From Ursus arctos (lineage: Eukaryota > Chordata > Mammalia > Carnivora > Ursidae), in assembly GCF_023065955.2 (NCBI RefSeq), contig NW_026622874.1, positions 23,307,772 to 23,371,771 on the forward strand: 64,000 nt of DNA, given 5' to 3'. The stretch's first letter is position 1. Every line of letters begins with the position of its first letter. The notes beneath the pieces were generated by a model, which saw only the letters and a program-made list of their open reading frames with translations, was not told the origin of the DNA and did no database searches. Position numbers and translations under genes: made by a program. Shown here one piece after another: positions 46,330-57,787 of the stretch.

Positions 46330-46490
46330 TCATGACAAAATCTATATTGAGCCTCAGTTTATCCCATCTCTAAAATGGGTGTAGTAATAGTACCTACCTC
46401 ATAGGATTTGGGGAAAATTAAATGAAATTGTGTACGTGAAGTGCCCAGCCTAGTACCTCACACACGATTACATACAACAAATGTTCATAA
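46330..46490 (+). repeat. MIR SINE 3' part
   Basis: The classical MIR text is present: GCCTCAGTTTATCCCATCTC, TAATAGTACCTACCTCATAG and CATACAACAAATGTTCATAA. Confidence 0.75.
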
Positions 46491-46866
46491 GCGAATTCAC
46501 CTAAACAGACTCATAGATAGGCACCCAGATATTCTAGGTGAAGGGTGTGAGTGCTAACATGCTGTAGGAGGACCAGGAGGGGAGGGAGAGTTTCCCAGAG
46601 GTAAATTACACTGTGTAGGCCTTTCCTCTCCACCCCTGGACCATTTCTTGCAGGTGAAATTCTAAACCTCCTTTCAGTTCTGGATGAAATGGCTTAATTA
46701 ACTTTTACTTTCCTCTCTACCTCACATGGCGCTGTGAAAGTAGACCCTCGTGTGGCCAAAGCCGTGTACAAGATCTCAGCAGAGCTCTTTCAAGAATCTA
46801 GGCAAATGGGGAGGGGGCAGTTGGGGGGGGCACATCCCACAGGGAGGCTGGACCATCCAGGAGGGA

Positions 46867-46911
46867 TGACGTCAGCCCCTGGGGCAGCAGCCTGAAGGGC
46901 CACTTATATGG
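46867..46911. promoter_or_regulatory. Candidate activity-response element: perfect CRE plus CArG-like box
   Basis: TGACGTCA, the full palindromic CREB site, is at 46867-46874. ACTTATATGG at 46902-46911 differs by one base from the SRF CArG consensus CC(A/T)6GG. Full CREs are rare because of their CpG. CREB and SRF sites close together are typical of neuronal activity-dependent enhancers, and NMNAT2 transcription has been reported to respond to CREB signalling. Function here is inferred. Confidence 0.35.
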
Positions 46912-49669
46912 GCAGGGAAGCTCTAGGGCCCCCTCTCAGGGGCCCACCCAGGCTCTCTGGAGCCTGAAACTTACAGCATTTGGGGCACTGGAAGCGCGGC
47001 CAGTCCCTCTCTGTTCTTTCCAGTTAGATCGCTGACCTCAGGCCCTCCGACTGCTCTCCAAAATGGCCACTCTTGCTGTTGTCAGATCTGGCATTTGAAG
47101 ACAAGATGAGGAGCCCCAGGTCTCTCCTCTTCCTGTTGGACTCTGGTGCTGAAATGACAGCACAGGTTAAGACAAAAAATTAGAGCAACCCCTAGCTGTT
47201 GATTTACTGGGAATGTGACAGTGAAGGGGGAGCGAGACCCTCATTTATTCAGCAGTGTTCCCCCTTGGTTGGTTACTCTGAAGGTCCAGAGCACCTAGCC
47301 GGGCTACTCCAGGCAGCACAACAAGGGGGCCGGCAGAAACCCCCATCTATCCCGCAAGGGTGGTAAGAATTCCAGTTCACAGCACAGGCAGCAGGGATCT
47401 GGGTACAGCAGATGCGCCAAGGTCACTCCCCAAGGCTTTCTGGGCCTAGCGCTCTCCTGCCCCATCCCCACTCAGTCGATTGCTCCCTCCCCTGATTTAA
47501 CCCACAGCCAGTCTGTGGGGTCCTTACAATCATGGCACCTGAGGTAGAGGGGGGAAAAAAAATCAAGGAGCTGTTTCCTTACATAACGAGTCTGAATCTC
47601 AACCCACAGAAGAGGTGTGCTAGAAATATCACCTTTGATTTATTTAAATCAAATTAAAATTCAAGTCCAAATCTATCCCACAGGGCTGATGGGAAGTTAG
47701 TCTCAATTATTATACTACTGACTAGCAGAACCCGACAGGCTTCTGTGGGCCCTGAATGTGAACATGAGCTCCTCAGGGTCTCCATGGACACCTTCCCCGT
47801 CTGGACATTCGTGGCCACTTGGAGGCGGTGGGGTTCTGCTGGGCTCCTGGCTGAGTCCGGAAGCTTAGCGCTGGGCCCCACCCACCAATGATCTCCGGGA
47901 CTCATTTTCTTCTGAGGTTTTGCCCCTAGGGTGCCGCTTGCCAGGGAGAGAGGGTGGTGTTCACAGATCTCTGTGGAGGGGGGCGGGGCAGAGAACGCAG
48001 AACCTCTTATTTCTATTCTAAACGTATCTTTCCTGTTTTCTCTCATCCTAGGTATCTAGTGAAATCTCTTCAGTGAGTTTAAAGCCACTGACCGCAAAGC
48101 ATTGTTTTCTGCCCTGCAAATGAGAGAGCAGGGTCTGGTAAAGGGTCTGGTTCTCTGCTAGAAATAGGGTTGGGCTGGGCAGAGGGGGGTATAGGAAGCA
48201 CACAGCTAGTTAGCCATTCAGGGGATTATTCCATGGTGCTTGTCTGGGGATGGTTGGATCTCAGGGTCTAAGAAAAGGAAGGTCTTACTTTAAAGACTGG
48301 GTACAGGGTGAGTCCTGCTTATTCTACTAGAAAATTCTACCATCTGGAGTTTGCCTAGAAGGGCTCCATTTTAGGGTTTTCAGTTCCTGACTATGAGATT
48401 ACCAGGGATGAGGTATAGGAGACCTATTTCTATCCTGGTTTCTTCATTAGCTGGTGTCCCAAGTGATGTTTGTTGGGCACAGACCTCTGTTTAGTGACCA
48501 TGAGCCCAAACCCCTGAATCGAAGAGCCAAGCCCCTTGGGAAGGTCTCAGGCTCTGGCTCCACAGTCCAGCCTCCCATGTTCTTCAGAATCCTCAGGATT
48601 CCGAGGGCAGGAGAGAAGCCACACTAGTTCAGACAGGTCTAGGGTGAAATAGGAGTTTCTCCACCCTTCTGTTAGAAAGCTTAGAGGGGCTGTGGAGCAG
48701 CTTTGCCCCCAGCCAGGCTGGGAAGAAGCTGAGTTGGTCTGTCCCACAGCAGGAGTGCCAAGGCTTCCTCCAGCACAGTCACAAATTCTCCGGGGTCCAT
48801 CTAGCTCTTTCGATTGGGACTCCTAAAGCAGTGCTATTCATCCAGAAGTCTCATCCCACAGCCAAAGGAACAACCCCACCTCCTAACACATCCCTTGGGC
48901 ATTTCCTATTAGGCACAAAGATCTATTAGCCCACAGTGAATTCTGACCTCCTCTGACCAATGACACACCCTTCCCCTTACATTCCAGGGGGAGAAAATTC
49001 CATACATATTCATCGAGTTTCTCTCCATGGGATACAAAAGAGCTGCTTGTGCGGCCTGGCAGTTGGCTTTTTCATTCTTGATTCCTGAGAGAATTCAAGA
49101 TCCAGGCTCCTGGGCTGGCCTTGGAGATCAGCACCCAGGGTGGGGGCCAGCCCTTCCCATCCCTGGGTTCTTAGTACAGAGTTGGTCTCCCCTAGGGGAC
49201 CTGGTCTTTGCTGTGCGGCATCCGGGCACCAGCACCGAAGCAGGTAGCCAAGCATGGAGCAGGGTCTGCTGGAAGTCAAGGCCAGAGGATAAAGGGTCAG
49301 CCATGGATACGCCTTTGTGAAGCAGGGAGCTGTTACACTCACTCCCCTCCCCCAAATAAAATCAGTTGTCTAGGGCTCTTATCCTGTCAGCTGCTTTGTC
49401 CATCATATTATTGTAATGGAAGGCAGTCTGGCAAATTAATTCTGATTGGAGCATTCTTTCCTTCAATCAATCTTTCAACTAGTACTTACTGAGGTCTAGA
49501 GCGCAGTATGAATATAAGCACGTTATCTGTCCTTGAGGCACTTGCAGTCTAAAAATATCTTTTTTATTATATTAGTTTTTTATATTGCATGCAATAAAAT
49601 TGTCAAAAGTTTAGAAGGGTTTCTGAAACTAGTAAGCAGTCAGTAAATGTTGGCTGTTATTCATCTATT

Positions 49670-49815
49670 GGTTTTTAAAATATTCATTGAGTACCTACCA
49701 AGTGCCAGACGTTGTTCTAGGGCTGAACGAGCAGAGAGAACAAAATAGACAAAGCTTCTCACTGTGTGCACTTTACTTTCCAGTGGGGGAGATAAACAGT
49801 AAATACTCAGATGCT
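49670..49815 (+). repeat. L2 LINE 3' fragment
   Basis: The signature TTCATTGAGTACCTACCAAG, TGCCAGACGTTGTTCTAGGG and GTGGGGGAGATAAACAGTAA is typical of the L2 3' end. Confidence 0.7.
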
Positions 49816-50151
49816 TCTCGTGGATTAGTTCAGGTAACCCCTAGCACACTCCTGGGAAGGGGAAGTTGCCCATGTCTTCAGATCCCTAATCCATAAAAGA
49901 CAGTGCGAAGAATGAGAAATATATATATTTCATAGCTGGCTGTAAGAGGGGAGCACTTGAGCTGGGCTTTGGGTGATGGGCAGTATTGGGTTAAGTGGGT
50001 GGAAAGAGATGGGCTTTTTGGGTTGAGAGAAGGCTGTAAAAGATCTAATGGTGGGAACAAAAGCTTCTGGGGAGATGGTGCTGGCTGGTTGAAATAGGTG
50101 GTTTATCTTGGTCTTTATTTGGAAGCTTTTGACTCTTCAGCAAACAGGCAA

Positions 50152-50205
50152 AATCATTAAGTGTAATGATTAAATGTTTGAGCTGCTTTCAAATGGCATT
50201 TGCAT
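50152..50205. promoter_or_regulatory. Homeodomain palindrome and octamer cluster
   Basis: AATCATTA, a four-base spacer, then TAATGATT forms a perfect inverted repeat (50152-50171). The octamer ATTTGCAT lies at 50198-50205. The region is AT-rich and free of recognised repeats. Motif evidence only. Confidence 0.25.
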
Positions 50206-51204
50206 TTTAAATGAGCAAGGGATTATTAACCCAAAGGAATGGAAATCTGAAGGTGGCACATTAGGCACCCAGAGGTAAGGAAATTGTGTGTTCTTTTCTT
50301 TCTTTTTGCCCTTCTTGAAACCTAGCATTCCACAGGCTGGCTCTAATTGGCTGTATCCTACATTTTTCCAGCCAACCAGCCATGGGCTAACTGCTTCCTA
50401 CCTCCACCAGCTATGGGAAAACAACCAAAGAAAATAAACAGAGGAAGAGCCTGGGGCACTAGCCACTCCAGAAGAAATCCCAGGGCTCGGGACTCATAGA
50501 GCAAAGACAAACATTTGGTCTTTCAGGCTCAGATGGTTTTTATCAGATAGTCCAGCCCCAGCCAGGAAGCCCAACGGACACTTCCACCCCAGGGATTAGC
50601 CCCCACACTGATAAAACCAATGTCGAATTTACAGGCTCTAGGGAAGCAGGCTTAGCTCCTACCACGGATGATTCTGGTTCTCGTGTGAAAGATACTGTTG
50701 GTTTGGTTTTCAAGCTTTTGACTTGAGTCTGAAATCTCTTGCCTTCCCACACCCCCAGTCAAATTGGAAATGGGAATGGGGATAATTTCCTCTGGGAAAC
50801 CCCTCTGAAGGATCATTCATGCATCAGCACTAAGAGAGCCATTCTGGAAATGCCTTCCCGCTTTCTCAGCTCTGATCACACTAACCTCTTGCCCTGCTTT
50901 CCCTCCAGAGAGGAACAGAGGCCAGGACAAGGGTGGGGGATTCCTGGCTAAAATGGGTGGGGCATATTTCAGAAGCCCCTAACCCACTGTGTGGCTTCTG
51001 CCAGACACCTTTCCTTGCATCTTTTGCAACCCAGTTGGAAGTGTACAAAATTATATACTCCAGGGGGCGATGTGGAGTAACGAACAGAGGACGCCCATGC
51101 TAAACCTAGAGAAAAAATAAGAATATATTTTCAAACCAAAAAAGTTTCAAGTCACTAAAATGTGAGTCTTAAGAAATGGATTTTGAAGAGGTTTGATGTG
51201 GCAG

Positions 51205-51395
51205 AAAGAGCCTTTAAAGCAGAGCAGAGTGGGCTCAAATCCACTAACTAGCTGCTATGTCTCACTGAGTCTTGATTTCCCCATCTATGAGTGGAGAACT
51301 GAGGCACGTATCTCAGAAGACCACTGCTGTAACGATTAAGTGTAATAATCAGTAGAGCTCCCAGTACTGTGCTTGGCACATAACAGGTAGCTTAG
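51205..51395 (+). repeat. MIR SINE
   Basis: A near full-length worn MIR: GTGGGCTCAAATCCACTAAC, TTCCCCATCTATGAGTGGAG and GTGCTTGGCACATAACAGGT. Confidence 0.7.
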
Positions 51396-51639
51396 TCCCT
51401 GTTTGTTTCCCTTCTTACTGATAGTCCCTTGTCCCTCCCTGAACATCCTCATCTGGAGAAGAAACACAAGAGGGCCCAAGTCACCCATGTACCTGGAGAA
51501 CGTGCACAAGACAGCATGTTTGGGGGACATGGTCAGGATTCTGAATCCTGATTTCAGAATGATCCTAGAGAGGATCTAACCAGTTAGGCTTGCCTGTGTA
51601 AATCAATGGAAATTGGATCCCGTTGTCAATGGAAATCAA

Positions 51640-52090
51640 ACCTTCTGCTTAAAACACTCTAATGACTTCTGTTTGCAATTGGAATGAAACCCCATCTTTG
51701 ATCTGGTCCTTGTCTATTTCTCCTACTTCTCTGTGTTTCAGTCCTACGTATTTTATATTGTTTTGTTTTTTAATAGTTTCTCCTACCTCAGGGCCTTTGC
51801 ACTAGCTATGGCCTAACTAGGAGTGCTCTTACCCCAGATATCCTTATGTCTGGTGCCTTCTTGTCATTTCGGTTTCAACTTTAAGGTCATTGTATTTTAT
51901 ATTCAATACTGTACTTAATTCCACCTCATGTATTCTTATTTACATTTTTTGTTTATGGTCTCTCCCTCCTGGAAGGTAAGCGCTATGAGTATACTAGATT
52001 TGCCTATCTTATTTGGCAACACCAGGAGAGTGCCCCGTTTACCATATACACAACATAGAAGTTTGTGGAATGAAAGAGTACCTCCTTCTT
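51640..52090 (+). repeat. L2 LINE fragment
   Basis: The order of blocks follows the L2 3' region: AAACACTCTAATGACTTCTG, CCTCAGGGCCTTTGCACTAG, then TCTCCCTCCTGGAAGGTAAG and an end near GAATGAAAGAG. Confidence 0.65.
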
Positions 52091-53204
52091 GGTTGGAGGA
52101 GCTTAGCCCATAAGAGAGTTTAAGTCCACCATGCGATGTGACCCAAACTTTAACCAGTTACCCATAAGACATTAGCCACTACAAGGTATTAGCCACTTCA
52201 TAGTAAGCTGTCCTTATCCTTCATAGCAATAGATACACTTGAAATAATTAATCATTTGTTTAGTGCCTCCTAGGTAGTGATTGATCGGAGAGATGAAGCC
52301 GTGTCTGTCTTGCTCAACCCTCTGTCCCTGGTGCCCAGGAAAGTCCTTGGCTAAGAGCACCGGGCATCCCCGACCCAAAGCATCCCCCAAATCCAACAGT
52401 GCAGATCTTGAAATTCGGCCTCCTGGAGAGATGACGATAACTTCGCATTCCTTCCAGATTTGCCGCCTGGGTCCTCAGGAGTGTTCTGTCTCCCAAGGCC
52501 AAGTTCCTTCCTGCCTCAATATGTCTCATATCCTTCCTTCAGATTCCCCACGTTTGGGGAAGCAGAGTCCACCCCTTCCCACTTCCCCTCCCCATCCCCA
52601 CCCCTGCCTCCTCTGGGGAGCCTTTGACCAGAGGATGAAAAGATATGATCAAAACGCTGAGCCTGTGAGCAGGAAGTTGAAACAGGATGAATGTCACAGA
52701 CCCCACCTCAGGCATGACAGGCCAGAGCTCAACTGAGAAGGCCACTATATGCTGGGGGAGGGGGGAGAAGACTGTACCCTGATCTTGCTAACTGTGGCGG
52801 GGCAGTCTGGGGTCACACTAGTCAGCAGCAGGAAAGGGACTTGCCAAGCAGGAGAGCTCGGCTACCTTGACTACTCGCCCACCTCCCAGCCCCCAAGGCA
52901 AGACCTGCCGACGACTCTTCATGAGCACGCAGGACACGTGGGCCCCTCACGCTGGCGTAACAGCACCATCCCAGGGCCTGGGCACACTCCTGCAGGCTCC
53001 GTGGGCAGGGAAAGCCTGAGCGACCCCTCTGTTTCCTGGGGTCAGACGTCCGCCCCAACCCCCTGCCCCCCCACTCCGCAGGGCACAGGGTGATGTCCTT
53101 GTCCTCGTTTTTGTTGGAATCTCCAGAGCTGAGTATCTCATTTTGACCTCATTCCAAAGCAAGCCAGAGAATTAGCAGCTTAGGCCACTGCCGATGTGAT
53201 TTAA

Positions 53205-53400
53205 AGCAACAATCCCCCAGAGGTTGGTGCACATCGGACGGATTAGGGAGCTTTGTAAAGAGAGGGGCTCCACCCATCCTAGACGTGTTGGTTCAAAATC
53301 CCAGGGTGAGGTCTGCGGGCTCTACTTTTGTCGTTGGTTTTAAAGCTCCCCCAGGTGCTTCTGCTCACCAATCAGATCCAGTCTGGAACCTGCAAAAGTA
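53205..53400. mobile_element. hAT-type fossil (MER5-like)
   Basis: Blocks such as GATTAGGGAGCTTTGTAAAG, GTTTTAAAGCTCCCCCAGGT and the end TCTGGAACC suggest a worn MER5-type element. Edges are approximate. Confidence 0.5.
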
Positions 53401-53564
53401 GGCTCACCCTTACTTGTCATAGGACCTGAGAGTCTATCTTTCGAGTAACCTCTTTGGGCCTCCCAGAGCTCCCATGAGGTACTGTGGGCTTGTCGCCAGT
53501 CCTGAGACCTGGAGAGTTTGTCAGCAAATGCCTCCGTGACAGCTGCCAGACAAGACTCTGCAGG

Positions 53565-53720
53565 AATCCACTCATTCGACAGCACCTATGAAGCACTTAT
53601 GCGGTGCCAGGTGCTTTTCCTCTGGGGACACAGCAGTGAACAAAACACACAAAGCTCCCTGCCCTCGTGGAGGTTACCTTATAGGAGAGGAAGAAAGAGA
53701 CAAAAGTCAGGTGGAACAAA
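53565..53720 (+). repeat. L2 LINE 3' fragment
   Basis: TATGAAGCACTTATGCGGTG, CACAGCAGTGAACAAAACAC and CTGCCCTCGTGGAGGTTACC match the L2 3' end. Confidence 0.7.
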
Positions 53721-54053
53721 GAAAATATATAAGGTGTTAGATGAACATAATATGGCTAAGGAGGAGCGGAAAACCCCGGAAGGGGCAGGGACTGTGCAGG
53801 TGTGGATAGCGTGTGGGTCTGCGTGCATGGCCACACAAGTTGAAATCGCCTGGTCTCACCGAGAAGGTGACATTTAAGTGAAGACTTTTGACACAGGAGT
53901 AGCTCAATTTATTTTAATACTTTCGGTCTGGCTGTTGGGAATAGACTGAAAAAGGCAAGAGAAAGACAAGGAGACCAGAGCAATCCAAGTGAGAGGTGAT
54001 GGGGATGAGTTCATTTTCTGTTGCTGAAGACTGGTGGCTCAAGGCCACACACA

Positions 54054-54174
54054 GGGGCGCCTGGATGGCTCAGTCGGTTCAGATTCTGACTCTTGGTTTC
54101 AGCTCAGGTCATGATCTCAGGGACGTAAGATCGAGCCCCGAGTAAGACTCCGTGCTCAGCTCGGAATCTGCTTA
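54054..54174 (+). mobile_element. Can-SINE, 3'-truncated
   Basis: The head GGGGCGCCTGGATGGCTCAG and the tRNA-like part are present as far as the GGAATCTGCTTA block. The CT-rich tract and A-tail are absent, and the sequence passes abruptly into unique DNA. No target-site duplication is visible, so a later deletion or rearrangement is likely. Confidence 0.88.
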
Positions 54175-55134
54175 CCCCAGGGGTCCAAGGATTGAGGGCT
54201 GGGGGATTCCAGTGGGTCAAGTTTAGGGACACGAGAAAGAACCAGCACAAGGAGAGCAAAAATTGCAGCTGCTGAGGTCGGAGGAAACCGGGAGAGGGTG
54301 GTCTCCTGGGGGTCAGGTGAAGACAGGAGACAGGGGGGTGGGAAGGACAGCTAAGTCCCTGCACAAGGTGGATGCCCATGGGACCAAGGGCACACCTTAC
54401 CAACTCTAGCACATGGCATCTCTCCCCACCCCTTGATGCACACCCACGCAAATACCCTCTAGCGCGAAAATCAAGCTCGGTGTCCTGGGGTCTTGGCAAA
54501 GGAGCAGAAAAGATCTGCAGTCTCTGACCCAAACTCCCGCAGACGTGCAGCTTGGATGTGGTGAAGCTGCATGTTTTGTCCTACAGACCCTGTCTCCCTC
54601 TCTCCATCTGCGATTCCCAGGGGGCAAGTCTGTCACCTGTTTCTGGAAAATGAAAACATCTCAAGCAGCAAGGTCTCCATCTGCTTGCCACCCACTGAGC
54701 CACCTGGCACTGTTACTGATGGAGTGCTCAGATCGTTAGTTCCTGAGTGGGAAGCAGCAGCTGCACTAATGTCACCCATAGGGTGACTTCCCCGTGAGGC
54801 CGGACTCCAGTCTGAACCGTTGTTTTCATGCTTTCAACGAGAATGCTCACTTTAAATTGCCCCATCATTTCATTCACCGCTCATGGAACATCTTCCAAGT
54901 TCTCAGAATCAGACTGCAGGCAGATCCTACCTGATGCCACGTACACCGGGAATCTTGAGTCATTTGCAGAGACAGGCAGTTGAGGAATGTTCGTGTATAC
55001 CAGCTTGGATAGATTCCCTCCCCTCTGCTCCTTTTCCCTCCTCTCTCCCTCCCCCCTCCTCTCCTCTCTTCCCCCTTTTTCTCTCTCTTTCTCTACACTA
55101 CCATTTGCCCTGGAGTTTGAAGCAGTACTTAGGC

Positions 55135-55320
55135 CCCTGGTCCTCAAGCTGGTTGCATATTGGAATCACCTGGGAAATTAAAGAAACTACTGACACCCGG
55201 GTCCCCTTCTCAGAGATTCCGGTTTTCACTGCTCTTGGGTGTGAGCTGGGCTTCGAGAGTGTTCAGCGTTCCTCAGGCGATTCTCCTGTGCAGCCAAGTT
55301 TGAGAACCAGTGCCTCGGGT
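55135..55320. mobile_element. hAT-type fossil (MER5-like)
   Basis: TGCATATTGGAATCACCTGG, CAGAGATTCCGG and CCAAGTTTGAGAACCAGTGC are characteristic of MER5A-type elements. There is no coding sequence. Confidence 0.65.
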
Positions 55321-56039
55321 TACCTTCTGAGTGAATCCCAGCGCAATACTCCAAAGCTGTGGAGGAGGAGCTGGATCTTGCCCCGCCTCCCCAACATGCC
55401 TGCTTTATGGGACAAATGCTTGGTGCTGGCTTGCCCCTTCTGAACACTACCGCTAGACGCAGCATGCTGTGCAGCGCCCTGTTCCTCCAAACGGGGACTC
55501 TGGTATTCTACCCCCAGCTTCTAACTTCTCTGCACAGCTTCCCTCCCAGGGCGCCCTCAGCCAGCGTTCTGCATCAGAGTTCCAGCTGCAACTCTAGCCC
55601 CAGCTGGAAGCAATGGGAGAAGTAGGGGAAAGGTGGCTGGAAATACCCAAGGGCATGTGCCCACGTGCTCGGGCGCACACATACATGCACGAACGGAATC
55701 GATGAATCGGACGGAGCGGTGGAATTCTGCTTGTGTCGAAATTGTCTGATGGAGAACAAGTGGCCACGGTGCTCCATAAGGTCTGTTTCTGTGGCACTGA
55801 CTAGGAGGACCTGGGTCCCTCGCCACCAGAGCACGTCTTGCACCGTGAGCTGCCCTGCTCAGAAGCAGCCTGTCTCCCCCTCCCTTCTCTCCCCATCTGG
55901 GATCCTTAATTGGCAAGAGCTAAACAGTCATATGCCCGGTCGAGATCCAAGTCTATTAAATGCCATAACTTTCAGGCTTTTTGAAAATAAAAATTGGCAC
56001 GAGTTTCCAGAAAGCAACTTGGTAATGATGTCTTAAGAC

Positions 56040-56400
56040 TTTGAAATCTGTTCAGTTTATACCCTTTCATCTAATTATCTTACCTCTTATCCTAAGGAAA
56101 CAGAGATGTGGCAGAAGATTTATATATAAGGATCTTCAACAAAGTGTTGTGTATACTCGTGAAGAATCAGAAGGAACTGCACACGTTCCATCACACAAGA
56201 CCAGTTTAATAGATCATGTATATCATAGACAATGACATAATCAGACTGTTAAAACTTGATTTTTTCAAATAATTTTTAATAATGTGAAAAAATGCTCACA
56301 ATATAATGCTAAATAAAAAATACAGATAAAATGATTAATTTTTCAGTTTAATCCAATTGTAGGGATATACACTTATTTGTACAGAAGGAAACGCTGGACA
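56040..56400 (+). mobile_element. Old LINE-like AT-rich fragment
   Basis: The text ATTTATATATAAGGATCTTC and AAAAATGCTCACAATATAAT resembles a worn LINE 3' region of the same kind as at 38690. Family is uncertain. Confidence 0.35.
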
Positions 56401-57093
56401 GAATGCACCACGTTAAGAGTGATTATCCGGATTGTGTGGTTGTGACTGATTTTTTTCCCCTGAATTTCCCAAGCTTGTACTGTGTGTATAACCAGAAAAA
56501 AAATTTCTTTCTTCATGAAAAGGTTTCACTTCTCATTAGGGCAGCAAGCATTTATCGGAGGCTGATCTCAGCAGTGACCCCGTTTTCCTATCGCTGCCAG
56601 TGGGCACACAGGCGTTCCAAGCCCTTGCTTGCGCTTCCTCACCCTTGAGTCCCCAGCAGCTTTGAGGTGGCTGAGCCCGGGAGCATTCGGCCCTTCTCAG
56701 CAGCCTGGCTGGGAGCTGGGATTCACTTGCTGGGCAGCGGGACCTGTTTCGCCCGTGAGGGTGCCTACCCTGTAAGGACTGTGTGCCGTTCCTCTTACTC
56801 TTCGGCGTTAACGAACTCAACAGGCCCCGGGAGTTGGAGACCTTGCCCAGACATGCAGGAGCACATGTATTCATTCCGTCTAGAGGTATTTATTAAGCAT
56901 CTTCTGCGGTGCCCGGCAAAGTTCCCATTCATTCCACCAGCACTGTTACAGGTTGTTACTTGAAAGCGCTGACTGGTAGGGTGGAGAAGGCCAGCTTAGC
57001 ACCGGAGCTTGCGGTCCACGTGGAAGATCGGTCCACCTGCTAAGTAGTTGGAGTCATGGTCTCACCAAAGGACGCTGTCTCTGTGTTTTTCAG

Positions 57094-57195
57094 ATGGAGG
57101 TGATCGTCGGGGACTTTGGGATTGTGGTGGTGCCCCGGGACGCAGCTGACACAGACCGAATCATGAATCACTCCTCCATACTCCGCAAATACAAA
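57094..57195 (+). CDS. NMNAT2: NMNAT2 exon 9 (residues 218-251)
   Basis: The 102-base exon is exactly 34 codons with phase 0 at both ends. It encodes [20 protein letters not shown] then [14 protein letters not shown]. This is a core strand-helix unit of the nucleotidyltransferase fold; the G-D-(F/Y)-G-(I/L)-V-V-V-x-R segment is strongly conserved in NMNATs and contacts the nucleotide. In-frame skipping is possible but would remove catalytic fold elements. The acceptor is GTGTTTTTCAG and the donor GTGAGT. Confidence 0.97.
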
Positions 57196-57326
57196 GTGAG
57201 TCCCCCGTCTCCTTGCTGCTGTAGCTCTGCAGCCTGCTGGGGGGGCAGGGGGGCTGGAGGAGTAAGGGCACCTGGGGAGTTTAAGTGCGAGGGGCGGGCA
57301 ACCTGCTTTCTCTGCTCTGTTCCCAG
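57196..57326 (+). other. NMNAT2: NMNAT2 intron 9 (131 bases)
   Basis: This is by far the smallest intron in the window. It is G-rich, with runs of 7, 6, 3, 4, 4 and 3 guanines, and ends in TCTGCTCTGTTCCCAG. G-runs are known enhancers of short-intron splicing, and the tract also fits a quadruplex pattern. Confidence 0.95.
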
Positions 57327-57394
57327 AACAACATTATGGTGGTGAAGGATGACATCAACCATCCCATGTCTGTCGTCAGCTCAACCAAGAGCAG
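57327..57394 (+). CDS. NMNAT2: NMNAT2 exon 10 (residues 252-274)
   Basis: This 68-base exon encodes [20 protein letters not shown] then KS and two bases of Arg274. V-S-S-T-K-S-R (268-274) is the NMNAT version of the (I/V)SSTxxR signature of the nucleotidyltransferase superfamily, which binds the ATP phosphates. All its residues are intact. The acceptor is CTGTTCCCAG and the donor GTACGT. Confidence 0.97.
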
Positions 57395-57560
57395 GTACGT
57401 TTGACAAACAGCCAGAGGGACCTTGGTCAAAGGGGCTTACAAGTTTTAATACAACTTTCCTCAGTTCGAGCAGACCCTTACATTTGCTGACACCTGCTGC
57501 CTGGTATTCAGCCTTCTTTGGGGACCTCATGTATTTGTCCCCAGTGGTTTCCTTTTTTTT

Positions 57561-57787
57561 TTAAGGAGGGGAGGAGCAGAGGGAGAGAGAGGTGTTTTGT
57601 TTTGTTTTTTAAGGTTTTATTTACTTGTCAGAGAGAGAGAGAGCACAAGCAGGGGGAGCAGCAGGCAGAGGGAGAAGCAGGCTCCCCGCTGAGCAAGGAG
57701 CCCGATGTGGGGCTCGATCCCAGGACCCTGGGATCATGACCTGAGCCGAAGGCAGACGCTTCACCGACTGAGCCACCAAGGTGCCCC
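57561..57787 (-). mobile_element. Can-SINE, antisense in intron 10
   Basis: On the plus strand the reversed element runs from a T-rich tract with TTTTTTAAGGTTTTATTTAC to CACCAAGGTGCCCC. The flanks CCAGTGGTTTCCTTTT and CCAGTCATTTACTTTT look like a diverged target-site duplication. The T-tract followed by AAG resembles a splice acceptor in the sense direction of NMNAT2. Confidence 0.85.

Larger units (their letters stand above)
44618..57093 (+). other. NMNAT2: NMNAT2 intron 8
   Basis: This 12.5 kb intron has four Can-SINEs (three clustered at 45335-46122 inside an old LINE remnant, one truncated at 54054), plus L2, MIR and hAT fossils. Two candidate regulatory clusters are listed (46867-46911 and 50152-50205). 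Unique-looking stretches with nothing recognisable include about 44618-45318, 46500-46860, 46915-49670, 50210-51200, 52100-53200, 53720-54050, 54175-55130, 55320-56040 and 56480-57093. Confidence 0.92.

Noticed and set aside
47634..47653. Inverted repeat TTTGATTT/AAATCAAA as a regulatory hairpin
   Set aside because: A short AT-rich palindrome without other motifs or context; expected by chance in a window of this size.
54883..55443. A 186-codon plus-strand frame in intron 8
   Set aside because: It crosses a hAT-type fossil and a pyrimidine tract; no protein features.
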